The notes under the pieces were generated by a model. That model worked only from the letters and a program-made list of their open reading frames with translations. It was not told the origin of the DNA and made no database searches. From an uncultured Succinatimonas sp. (lineage in GTDB: Bacteria; Pseudomonadota; Gammaproteobacteria; Enterobacterales; Succinivibrionaceae): a stretch of DNA of 5,689 bases. The stretch lies in the NCBI GenBank assembly GCA_902465145.1, contig CABQMD010000066.1:1-5689 (forward strand), read 5' to 3'. A program made the position numbers and the translations under genes. Of this stretch, positions 1 to 5,689 are shown one piece after another (position 1 is the first letter of the stretch; the number at the start of each line of letters is the position of its first letter).

Positions 1-251
1 AAATAGAAATACCAATACCGTCCCACGTCTTTAAACAACGTAGGCATCATAGCCTGATGCTTTGGTTTTAAATAAGTTCGCTCAAAATTCGGGGTTACCG
101 AAGTAATATGTGAAGATTCGGAACGATCCACAAAAAGGATCGTATGTCCCTTTTTCGACGTATTGTGAGAACTTTGTTCTATTCCTTCTGCTGTTGACTT
201 GCCCTCCTCCGCGTCTTCAAACTCATATTGTCTGGCTGTCGCACTTTGCAT
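1..251 (-). CDS. ftsL: FtsL-like cell division protein, N-terminal part (runs off left edge)
   Basis: An open frame of 83 codons starts at ATG 251-249 and reaches the left edge without a stop. It begins MQSATARQYEFEDAEEGK. The first ~75 residues are hydrophilic and rich in charged residues, Ser and Thr; the visible part ends in LFKDVGRYWYFY, which looks like the approach to a membrane segment. FtsL is a small bitopic divisome protein that forms a complex with FtsB and FtsQ and helps activate septal peptidoglycan synthesis. The call rests mainly on position, directly after rsmH, and on the tail-then-membrane layout, because the membrane helix and coiled coil lie outside the window. The start lies 29 nt inside the end of rsmH, so translation is probably coupled. 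A visible cytoplasmic tail of about 75 residues is about twice that of E. coli FtsL (about 37). It could instead be an unrelated small membrane protein. Confidence 0.6.
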   Translation of the reverse strand, partial: MQSATARQYEFEDAEEGKSTAEGIEQSSHNTSKKGHTILFVDRSESSHITSVTPNFERTYLKPKHQAMMPTLFKDVGRYWYFY

Positions 252-1203
252 TTTTATTAATTCTCTTAAGCCGTTTGGCCACTCTCAAGGTGGCACTTCT
301 TGATCTGACGTTGCGCGTCACTTCTTCTTCTGAAGCTTTGACGGCTCCGCCCACCGGCTCCATGGTTGCTGTAGCAAGGCGTATTTTTTCAGCCTCTTCA
401 AAGGTAATTGGCAATCCCTTGGGAATTGCATTTCCTTGTGAGGCTTTTTTTATGTAATTTTTTACTATGCGATCTTCAAGAGAGTGAAAACTGATCACAC
501 ACAGTCTTCCCCCGTCAGATAAAACTTCTGATGCTCCGTCAAGAGCCTGTTTCAATTCATCAAGCTCCCTGTTTACGGCTATACGCAAAGCCTGAAAAAT
601 TCTGGTAGCTTTATGCTTATGAAGGGCCGGCCCCGGGATCACTCGCTCCAAAAAAGAAGCTAAAAATAATGTTGTTTCAAAAGGGTGCTGAGTTCTTTCC
701 CTTACAATGGCGCTAGCTGCTTTGGAAGCAAAACGTTCCTCGCCGTATTCTTTGAAGATAAGACTTAAATCGCGACTGTCCCACGTATTGACGATATCTG
801 CTGCAGTGATCCCGCAACTGTTATCCATGCGCATGTCCAACGGACCGTCGCGGTCAAAAGAAAATCCTCGTGAAGCATCATCAAGTTGCGGAGAAGACAC
901 GCCAATATCCATCAGCAATCCGTCGACTTTTCCGGAAATATCCAACTCCTCACATACCGATGCAAGCTTTGAAAAAGGCGATCTGACTATACAAAATCTC
1001 GGATCATCTATGCTTTTTGCAGCGGCAACGGCTTCAGGATCTCGGTCAAGAGCATAAAGACGGCCTCTTGGCCCTAGTCTTTTCAGAATTTCTCTTGAAT
1101 GCCCGCCGCGTCCAAAAGTAGCATCAAGATAAATCCCGTCAGGACGTAAACAGAGTCCTTGCAAAACTTCATCAAGCAATACCGGTATATGTGAAAAAGC
1201 CAT
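223..1203 (-). CDS. rsmH: 16S rRNA (cytosine-1402-N4)-methyltransferase RsmH (MraW)
   Basis: RsmH is a SAM-dependent enzyme that methylates N4 of C1402 in the decoding centre of 16S rRNA. The 326-residue product is close to the E. coli protein (313) and aligns with it from memory along its whole length. Visible family motifs are DATFGRGGHS (27-36, SAM-binding loop), ALDRD (51-55), MDIGVSSPQLDD (98-109), GFSFDRDGPLDMRM (113-126), HKATRIFQALRIAVN (197-211) and ISFHSLEDR (237-245). ATG 1203 is preferred because the protein then opens MAFSHIPVLLDEVL as in the family; an in-frame TTG at 1224 would add seven residues and overlap the mraZ stop. The gap to mraZ is 17 nt with only a weak GAG as ribosome-binding site, so it is probably translated from the mraZ transcript. 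Its partner RsmI, which methylates the same nucleotide at the ribose, is encoded 1.2 kb upstream. Confidence 0.97.
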   Translation of the reverse strand: MAFSHIPVLLDEVLQGLCLRPDGIYLDATFGRGGHSREILKRLGPRGRLYALDRDPEAVAAAKSIDDPRFCIVRSPFSKLASVCEELDISGKVDGLLMDIGVSSPQLDDASRGFSFDRDGPLDMRMDNSCGITAADIVNTWDSRDLSLIFKEYGEERFASKAASAIVRERTQHPFETTLFLASFLERVIPGPALHKHKATRIFQALRIAVNRELDELKQALDGASEVLSDGGRLCVISFHSLEDRIVKNYIKKASQGNAIPKGLPITFEEAEKIRLATATMEPVGGAVKASEEEVTRNVRSRSATLRVAKRLKRINKNAKCDSQTI

Positions 1204-1220
1204 GATTAACTCAATACAAA

Positions 1221-1688
1221 TCAAAGTTTAAGCTCGGACAAGGCCTTATGCTCGTCAAAATGCTCCATAGCGTCGGACAAAAGTTTCTCGTCTTGCAACC
1301 GCTGTTTCTGCAACTGTTCGTCCGCCCAAAGCTCAAACTTATCGGAACCCCCTAAAAGCCAAGCCTTGCGCTCGATAAAAACCTGTTGTCTTAATTCAGG
1401 CGACACAAGCAGACGATATTGGGTATCGGTTTTTACGCTTACCGCATTACCAAGCACCGTACGCTGTACTGCCCTGCAAAGAGGATCGGTAATAGTGGGA
1501 AGACATCCTAACTGCCTTACCACACATTCCCATCTGGGCTTTGGATAGATCCATAAACACCTGTCAGAAAGTGATCGCGTCACCGTAAGTTCCCCGTTGC
1601 AATGCGCCTTAAGCAAAGAACGGAATCTTGCCGGTACGGCGAAACGTCCCTTATCATCCAGACTTACTTCGCAGGCTCCGCTAAGCAA
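1221..1688 (-). CDS. mraZ: Transcriptional regulator MraZ
   Basis: MraZ is a DNA-binding protein of the AbrB/SpoVT fold that forms rings and represses the dcw cluster through repeats upstream of its own gene. The first half carries the signature SLDDKGRFAVPARFR (9-23). The second half has the diverged copy KTDTQYRLLVSPELR (86-100), in which the usual Gly-Arg is Tyr-Arg, followed by the family-typical DKFELW. I chose the TTG start at 1688 because it gives MLSGACEVSLDDKGR, which lines up with MFRGATLVNLDSKGR of E. coli MraZ, gives 155 residues (E. coli 152), and has GGAG five nt upstream. A longer frame from GTG 1730 adds 14 residues, but that GTG is part of the third operator repeat. It is the first gene of the cluster, 17 nt before rsmH, and is probably autoregulated through the boxes at 1726-1750. 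Confidence 0.95.
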   Translation of the reverse strand: MLSGACEVSLDDKGRFAVPARFRSLLKAHCNGELTVTRSLSDRCLWIYPKPRWECVVRQLGCLPTITDPLCRAVQRTVLGNAVSVKTDTQYRLLVSPELRQQVFIERKAWLLGGSDKFELWADEQLQKQRLQDEKLLSDAMEHFDEHKALSELKL

Positions 1689-1693
1689 CGATT

Positions 1694-1697
1694 CTCC
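1694..1697 (-). promoter_or_regulatory. Ribosome-binding site deciding the mraZ TTG start
   Basis: GGAG lies five nt upstream of the TTG at 1688. It supports this internal codon over the longer frame from GTG 1730, whose upstream sequence consists of operator repeats rather than a clear Shine-Dalgarno element. Confidence 0.6.
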
Positions 1698-1725
1698 GAT
1701 CGTGAACAACGCTGTATCCGTGTTT

Positions 1726-1750
1726 TCCACAATCTTCCACTTTTTGCCAC
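1726..1750 (-). promoter_or_regulatory. MraZ operator: three GTGG(C/A) direct repeats, 10-bp period
   Basis: Reading the minus strand, GTGGC (1750-1746), GTGGA (1740-1736) and GTGGA (1730-1726) are separated by five nt each, giving an exact one-helical-turn period. E. coli MraZ is known to bind three GTGGG repeats with 5-nt spacers upstream of mraZ, so this is very likely the autoregulatory operator. The first two boxes are preceded by AA-rich spacers (AAAGTGG), which resembles the Mycoplasma MraZ site. The array lies 38 nt upstream of the TTG start and downstream of both candidate promoters, so it would fall in the leader of the transcript. Confidence 0.85.
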
Positions 1751-1762
1751 TTTAATGTGCAA

Positions 1763-1791
1763 AGTTTACAAAAACTTGCCTTGCGATGCAA
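1763..1791 (-). promoter_or_regulatory. Candidate mraZ/dcw promoter, proximal
   Basis: TTGCAT (1791-1786), a 17-nt spacer and TAAACT (1768-1763) form a weak sigma-70-like pair with 7 of 12 consensus bases. The predicted transcription start is near 1756, a few bases before the first MraZ box, which is the arrangement expected for MraZ autoregulation. Confidence 0.35.
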
Positions 1792-1806
1792 GAAAACAAT
1801 GAGGTG

Positions 1807-1835
1807 TTTAAAAAGATAAAATATTTATTTTTCAA
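1807..1835 (-). promoter_or_regulatory. Candidate mraZ/dcw promoter, distal
   Basis: TTGAAA (1835-1830), a 17-nt A/T-rich spacer and TTTAAA (1812-1807) match 9 of 12 sigma-70 consensus bases. The predicted start is near 1800, about 50 nt before the MraZ boxes. A/T-rich sequence yields such matches easily, so this is only a candidate. Confidence 0.3.
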
Positions 1836-1987
1836 GCAGAAAGAAAAATATATCTCTTGAAATTCTCATGAGATCCCCTAAAAACAGAAACTTAAATTTT
1901 CCTGTTTAAAAGGAAGAAAACTGCCTGCAAAACCGAAGATGACACAACTGGAACTTATGCCGAAGTAAAGGTATGCAATTTAAAAAA
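1836..1987. other. A/T-rich spacer between rnpB and mraZ with no recognised gene
   Basis: I see no convincing coding frame or RNA gene here. The only structure noted is the 10-nt palindrome TCTCATGAGA at 1864-1873 and a short TTCCT/AGGAA inverted repeat near 1905-1915; neither is followed by a T-run that would mark a terminator. Confidence 0.5.
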
Positions 1988-2366
<379 letters not shown>

Positions 2367-2371
2367 CTATA

Positions 2372-2380
2372 ATTATACCA
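2372..2380 (-). promoter_or_regulatory. rnpB promoter, extended -10 type
   Basis: On the minus strand TGGTATAAT combines a perfect -10 hexamer (2377-2372) with a TGn extension. Transcription would start at about 2365, matching the RNA 5' end inferred from P1. The -35 position holds only A's; a TTGAAA lies too far away (20-nt spacer). The element sits 6 to 15 nt beyond the rsmI stop. Confidence 0.7.
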
Positions 2381-2386
2381 TGCGCA

Positions 2387-3226
2387 TTAAGATTTTTTTT
2401 CAAGAGCCAGATCGTATAAATTTTTCTTACGTACTCCGCTTAACTCGGCAAGAACCGAGGTCACTGTTTTTACAGAATTGTTTTCAAGCAAGGAAAATAA
2501 TGCTTTTTCAAGTTTGGGAGAAATATTGTTTTCAGTTTTTTTTGCCGCAGGACCTATCACAACAACAAACTCCCCTTTGGTACGTTCAGGAGAAGCTTCC
2601 AAAAATTCTGCCATTTCACCTGCACGCATGCGGTATATCGATTCAAAGTTTTTGGTAAGTTCACGACAAACTGAAAGATTACGGTCTGGTAAAAGTTCTG
2701 CCAGTAATTTCACTGTGGATAAAATCCTGCGCGGAGTTTCATAAAAAATCACCGTACAGTTTTCCTGCGCCACTCCGGCCAGGCAATCTCGCAACTCCTT
2801 GTCTTTGACAGGGAAAAAACCCATGAATTTAAAACAATCCGTAGGTTGCGCCGCAGCTTCCAGCGCGGTGATAACTGCGCAGGGACCTGGCAGAGGCACG
2901 ACTTTTACTCCGGCTGCAGCACACAGTGATACCACCTTGTATCCTGGATCATTAATAAGTGGGGAGCCGGCATCGGAGATCAGCGCCACGCTACCGCCGT
3001 TGCGTACTTCTTTTATGATCAAAGAAGCTTTATCCTCCTCGACCTGATCATAACAACTTACAAGTTTCGCTCCGATGATCCCAAGATGATCAAGAAGGAT
3101 TTTTGAATGACGCGTATCTTCTGCAGCAATCAAAGACGCTTCCTTCAAAACTCTGACAGCTCTCATAGTGATATCTTCCAAGTTCCCTATGGGAGTAGGA
3201 ACAATATAAAGTGCACTTTCAAGCAC
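2387..3226 (-). CDS. rsmI: 16S rRNA (cytidine-1402-2'-O)-methyltransferase RsmI
   Basis: RsmI is a SAM-dependent methyltransferase of the tetrapyrrole-methylase fold that modifies the 2'-OH of C1402 in 16S rRNA, complementing RsmH. The 279-residue product shows LYIVPTPIGNLEDIT (6-20), AAEDTRHS (34-41), LISDAGSPLINDPGY (82-96), VVPLPGPCAVITALEA (109-124), then FYETPRRIL, RELTKNFESIY and a C-terminal GVRKKNLYDLALEKK, all characteristic of the family. The start is set at GTG 3226 because AGGAGG lies seven nt upstream; a TTG/ATG-type frame from 3265 would add 13 poorly conserved residues that include the Shine-Dalgarno sequence. It is divergent from lpoA. No terminator separates it from rnpB, so some transcripts may read into rnpB. 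I found no convincing promoter for it in the divergent spacer. Confidence 0.97.
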   Translation of the reverse strand: MLESALYIVPTPIGNLEDITMRAVRVLKEASLIAAEDTRHSKILLDHLGIIGAKLVSCYDQVEEDKASLIIKEVRNGGSVALISDAGSPLINDPGYKVVSLCAAAGVKVVPLPGPCAVITALEAAAQPTDCFKFMGFFPVKDKELRDCLAGVAQENCTVIFYETPRRILSTVKLLAELLPDRNLSVCRELTKNFESIYRMRAGEMAEFLEASPERTKGEFVVVIGPAAKKTENNISPKLEKALFSLLENNSVKTVTSVLAELSGVRKKNLYDLALEKKS

Positions 3227-3233
3227 AATGAAA

Positions 3234-3239
3234 CCTCCT
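3234..3239 (-). promoter_or_regulatory. Perfect Shine-Dalgarno site of rsmI
   Basis: AGGAGG lies seven nt upstream of GTG 3226-3224. This decides the start in favour of the GTG, since the longer frame would place the Shine-Dalgarno sequence inside the coding region. Confidence 0.85.
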
Positions 3240-3324
3240 GTTGATCCGTCCTGCTTTTTTAACAACTTTTGTCATCAGGCAATGTATCACAATGCGGCAA
3301 TCAGCCCAATTGCACAAAGGCAAC

Positions 3325-3334
3325 ATGTGCACAT
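3325..3334. repeat. 10-nt palindrome ATGTGCACAT in the rsmI/lpoA divergent spacer
   Basis: ATGTGCACAT is a perfect inverted repeat in the non-coding DNA between two divergent genes. It could be an operator half-site pair, but it does not match the CRP or FNR consensus and is short enough to arise by chance. Confidence 0.25.
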
Positions 3335-3373
3335 CGCATGATGGTAAAATGAAGCCTGTATTTTAAGAACAGC

Positions 3374-3389
3374 GCCGCCTTAAGGCGGC
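3374..3389 (+). promoter_or_regulatory. 16-nt GC-rich palindrome/hairpin in the lpoA leader
   Basis: GCCGCC TTAA GGCGGC is a perfect inverted repeat that ends one base before ATG 3390. In RNA it forms a 6-bp GC hairpin with a UUAA loop. It would occlude the AAGG that could serve ATG 3390, and sits 21 nt before GTG 3411. No T-run follows, so it is not a classical terminator. It may be a translational control or stability element. Confidence 0.5.
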
Positions 3390-3410
3390 ATGACTTCAGG
3401 GAAACATATC

Positions 3411-5222
3411 GTGAAAGTCAAGAAAAACAAATTAAGCAGTGCACTTTGTGCGATGCTTGCCGTCTGCGCGCTTTCGCTATCAGGTTGCGGCACGCTGGAA
3501 CCTTCGGCTCAGGCTACTTCATCACAGGCTTTCCAACACCTTAGCAAATCGGTTGATGAATACTCTGAACTTGCAGACAAATCCAGCGATGAAGGACGTT
3601 TCAATGCCTTAATTCTGTTAGCCCGCGCTCAGATTTCTGCAGGAGATGCCGATGCGGCTCAAAGCACAGCGGCTACTTTAAGATCTGAGGCCAAAAACTC
3701 ATTGCAAAAAGATGAAGTTGCCATAATCGACGGATTGATATTGTCACAGCTTGGCAACAGCGTATCGGCGTCAAATGCACTGGCAAAAGTGAATCCGACG
3801 GTTATGAACGAAAATGCCGCTCGTTATTATCATTTGCTCAACTTCAAGGTAAACGAAAAAAACTACCTTAAAACTAAACAAGAACGTTACCTGAAATCTG
3901 CATTTCGAAGCGGTCGTGAACTTGCCCAATTAACCTCAGGCAAAGATCGCGAAACTGTATGTCGTCGCACCGTAGCACTGCTTGAAAGTGTCGGATCATC
4001 AAAACTCGGATCAATGTTGAGTAACTCGAACGACCGCATTGATCGCGGCTATTTTGAATATGCTCTTGCAGAAACATCCGCTTCGGCTGAAGCCAAAAAT
4101 CTGCTGGCCGCGTCTTTTTCGCAAAAATATCCAGATCATCCGCTCAATATACTCGTAAATGCTGATCATTCCGCTACGAGCTCAGCAGATCAAGACAATT
4201 CTGCCAAAACCTCCGTAACTTCCGAAACGGCTGCAGTAACGCCGATTGCCGCAGACGAATCAAAAGCAGTTCCCGTAAATGCAAAAGGTATTATCAGCAT
4301 TGCAAAAGATGCAAAAATCGCCGTTTTGCTGCCTTTGTCGGGACGTTATGCCAAGAGTGTCGGGGAACCGGCAAAACTTGGTATGCTCTCGGCACTTAAC
4401 AATACCAAGGCAAACTATAAAGTATCTTTCTACGATACGGCAAAAAGCAGTATCGATTCTATAGTTCAAAACATCAAAGGAAACGGTACAGCCCTTATTA
4501 TCGGACCTCTTTTAAAATCGGATTTAAATACGCTTAACGACTCACAATGCGGTATCCCCGTTATTGCCCTCAATACACCTGAAAATAGCCGTCCCGATAA
4601 TGAATGGTATTTCGATTTAGGCCCCGATTATGAGGGAGTTTTAGCCGCAGCAAAAATAAAAGCAGACGGTTTCAAAAAACCTTTGGTCATTGCCACCCAA
4701 AACCGCCAGTCTTCAAGAGCATCAAATGCCTTCCTCAAAGCATTCGGACCTTCAGCTGCAAACTGTAACGTTGAATCAGGCAACGCTCAGACTCTCAGCA
4801 AATGCAGAATTGCTGGCAGCGATTCAGTTTATTTGGCAACGTCGGCCCCGGATGCTGTAACCTTCAAAGCATCACTGCCGGCAACGATTAAAGTATATTT
4901 AACCGACCAAAGTTACGAAGGTTTTAACAATTCAGGACAACAACTTGCGCTCAAGGGAGCCATGCTCGGTGAAATGCCCTGGCTTCTTTCTGACAGCGAT
5001 TTAAAAGACAGCTTGATGAAGGCAATTCCAAAAGCAGATACTCAGGCGCAGCGAGTATTCAGCGCAGGTTATGATTCCATATTGCTAGCTTCGTTTATGC
5101 AGGAACTTGCAAAAGATAATCAGGATGTTTTGCACGGTCTTACCGGTGACATAAGTTTGGGAAGCAACGGTCTGATAGAAAGCGCGCCGTTGTGGGTAGA
5201 ACTTGGCAACGTAAGAAATTAA
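3411..5222 (+). CDS. lpoA: Outer-membrane lipoprotein LpoA, activator of PBP1A
   Basis: LpoA is anchored in the outer membrane, spans the periplasm and stimulates the peptidoglycan synthase PBP1A (MrcA). From GTG 3411 the product has 603 residues. It opens with a lipoprotein signal (basic MKVKKNK, hydrophobic stretch, lipobox LSGC with Cys26; Gly follows it, so the protein should go to the outer membrane). Residues ~30-245 form an Ala-rich helical, TPR-like N-domain; ~250-295 is a Ser/Thr/Ala-rich linker; ~300-600 is a periplasmic-binding-like domain starting AKIAVLLPLSGRYAKSVG and containing ALIIGPLLKSDL, PVIALN and the terminal GDISLGSNGLIESAPLW. E. coli LpoA is longer (678). GTG 3411 has AGGGA eight nt upstream; ATG 3390 in the same frame would add seven residues but abuts a hairpin. 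It has its own terminator. Unlike in E. coli, no yraN follows. Confidence 0.92.
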   Translation: MKVKKNKLSSALCAMLAVCALSLSGCGTLEPSAQATSSQAFQHLSKSVDEYSELADKSSDEGRFNALILLARAQISAGDADAAQSTAATLRSEAKNSLQKDEVAIIDGLILSQLGNSVSASNALAKVNPTVMNENAARYYHLLNFKVNEKNYLKTKQERYLKSAFRSGRELAQLTSGKDRETVCRRTVALLESVGSSKLGSMLSNSNDRIDRGYFEYALAETSASAEAKNLLAASFSQKYPDHPLNILVNADHSATSSADQDNSAKTSVTSETAAVTPIAADESKAVPVNAKGIISIAKDAKIAVLLPLSGRYAKSVGEPAKLGMLSALNNTKANYKVSFYDTAKSSIDSIVQNIKGNGTALIIGPLLKSDLNTLNDSQCGIPVIALNTPENSRPDNEWYFDLGPDYEGVLAAAKIKADGFKKPLVIATQNRQSSRASNAFLKAFGPSAANCNVESGNAQTLSKCRIAGSDSVYLATSAPDAVTFKASLPATIKVYLTDQSYEGFNNSGQQLALKGAMLGEMPWLLSDSDLKDSLMKAIPKADTQAQRVFSAGYDSILLASFMQELAKDNQDVLHGLTGDISLGSNGLIESAPLWVELGNVRN

Positions 5223-5239
5223 ATTGCCCGCAAATTTGA

Positions 5240-5268
5240 TTCCCGCTTTATAAGGCGGGAATTTTTTT
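5240..5268 (+). terminator. Rho-independent terminator of lpoA
   Basis: TTCCCGC (5240-5246) pairs with GCGGGAA (5255-5261), and is followed by seven T's (5262-5268). It lies 18 nt after the lpoA stop, so lpoA is probably the last gene of its transcript. Confidence 0.9.
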
Positions 5269-5282
5269 GTGAATCTTCGAGA

Positions 5283-5309
5283 TAAAAAAAAGATCGCCTT
5301 ATGCGATCT
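5283..5309 (-). terminator. Rho-independent terminator of tRNA-fMet
   Basis: On the minus strand AGATCGC (5309-5303) pairs with GCGATCT (5297-5291) around a 5-nt loop and is followed by seven T's (5290-5284). It begins six nt after the encoded CCA end of the tRNA. Confidence 0.9.
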
Positions 5310-5315
5310 CTTAAT

Positions 5316-5390
<75 letters not shown>

Positions 5391-5405
5391 ACAAATTGTG
5401 TGCGT

Positions 5406-5434
5406 ATTTTATGCGCATTCTTGATCTTTGTCAA
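5406..5434 (-). promoter_or_regulatory. Promoter of tRNA-fMet
   Basis: TTGACA (5434-5429), a 17-nt spacer and TAAAAT (5411-5406) give a perfect -35 and a 5/6 -10 at ideal spacing. The predicted start near 5399 would leave a leader of about nine nt before the mature 5' end at 5390, typical for a tRNA gene processed by RNase P. Confidence 0.85.
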
Positions 5435-5452
5435 GAAAAAATACAAAAATTT

Positions 5453-5689
5453 TTAACTATTCTTGACAGCGGAAAAAACAGAGTTTTCACCTCCGAACGG
5501 ATTCGGAGTATACATTTCCGCATCCCAATCATTATCATATTTAACCGCACCGTCAGGCATGGTATATCTGAAACGATATTGATACGAAGGTTTTTCACCT
5601 AAATTTACCGTGATTGAGCCGCGATAAGTACCGTTGCGCTGCGGCTTCATAGCCACAGGTTGCCAACCGTTGTGCTCGCATAGCAGATC
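5453..5689 (-). CDS. Small CBM48/E-set (isoamylase early-set, glycogen-binding) protein, C-terminal part
   Basis: The frame is open to the right edge and shows 78 residues, ending in VKNS. The sequence reads from HNGWQPVAMK through YQYRFRYTMPDG, DNDWDAEMYTPNPFGGENSVF. These match the glycogen-recognition E-set fold (CBM48, related to the AMPK beta glycogen-binding domain): the family pattern is FNxW, then YxFRYxxDG, then a D-A-E-x-Y-x-PNPFGGxNSVV end. Stand-alone proteins of about 100 residues with this domain are known in gammaproteobacteria, and by position relative to the conserved end only about 20 residues should be missing here. It may bind glycogen or another alpha-glucan; no catalytic residues are expected. 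A GTG at 5656 could be read as a start but would cut away the conserved FNGW strand, so it is not the real one. It ends 19 nt before the -35 of the tRNA promoter, and I see no terminator. Confidence 0.8.
   Translation of the reverse strand, partial: DLLCEHNGWQPVAMKPQRNGTYRGSITVNLGEKPSYQYRFRYTMPDGAVKYDNDWDAEMYTPNPFGGENSVFSAVKNS

Noticed and set aside
110..457. Plus-strand reading frame of 115 aa with a hydrophobic stretch
   Set aside because: It is antisense to ftsL-like and rsmH coding DNA, has no homology I recognise and no ribosome-binding site, so it is a shadow.
1688..1730. Extended mraZ start at GTG 1730
   Set aside because: It would add 14 non-conserved residues and includes an operator box; the family's MxxG start aligns with TTG 1688 and its GGAG.
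3305..3350. Possible lpoA promoter (TTGCAC with TAAAAT at 3345)
   Set aside because: The spacing between these hexamers is 29 nt, far from 17, and no -35 fits TAAAAT at the correct distance.
5421..5436. Inverted repeat TCTTGA/TCAAGA as a terminator of the CBM48 gene
   Set aside because: No T-run follows on either strand, and the repeat overlaps the -35 of the tRNA promoter.

Overview
The window looks like a gammaproteobacterial chromosome segment of core housekeeping genes. It holds the start of the division and cell-wall (dcw) cluster, read leftwards on the minus strand as mraZ, rsmH and an ftsL-like gene. Upstream of that lie the RNase P RNA gene (rnpB), the 16S rRNA methyltransferase gene rsmI, and, divergently on the plus strand, the lipoprotein gene lpoA. 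From memory, the order lpoA / rsmI-rnpB-mraZ-rsmH-ftsL matches Pseudomonas-type gammaproteobacteria. LpoA itself is a gammaproteobacterial protein. Moderate GC, long A/T-rich spacers and a protein related to those of gut anaerobes would fit the Aeromonadales/Succinivibrionaceae side of the class, but that placement is a guess.

Layout from left to right. Positions 1-251 (minus) hold the N-terminal part of an ftsL-like gene that runs off the left edge; its start lies inside the end of rsmH. Positions 223-1203 (minus) are rsmH and 1221-1688 (minus) are mraZ. Just upstream of mraZ, at 1726-1750, are three GTGG(C/A) repeats spaced exactly 10 bp apart, the classical MraZ operator, with candidate promoters at 1763-1791 and 1807-1835. 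Positions 1836-1987 are A/T-rich and appear non-coding. Type A rnpB occupies about 1988-2366 (minus) and has an extended -10 promoter just beyond the rsmI stop. rsmI occupies 2387-3226 (minus). The divergent spacer 3227-3410 contains two perfect palindromes, and lpoA follows at 3411-5222 (plus).

After lpoA, two terminators face each other at 5240-5309. The second ends a minus-strand initiator tRNA (fMet, 5316-5390) that has its own near-consensus promoter at 5406-5434. At the right edge is the C-terminal part of a small minus-strand protein with a glycogen-binding (CBM48/E-set) fold, open at the window end.

The theme is growth. MraZ controls the dcw cluster, RsmH and RsmI both methylate C1402 of 16S rRNA, LpoA activates the peptidoglycan synthase PBP1A, FtsL is part of the divisome, RNase P matures tRNAs, and tRNA-fMet starts translation. 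I see no mobile element, CRISPR array, phage gene or defence system, and no new biological system. The most unusual points are a doubly mismatched T-stem in the initiator tRNA, a long N-terminal tail on the ftsL-like protein, a palindrome abutting one possible lpoA start, and non-AUG starts for mraZ, rsmI and probably lpoA.
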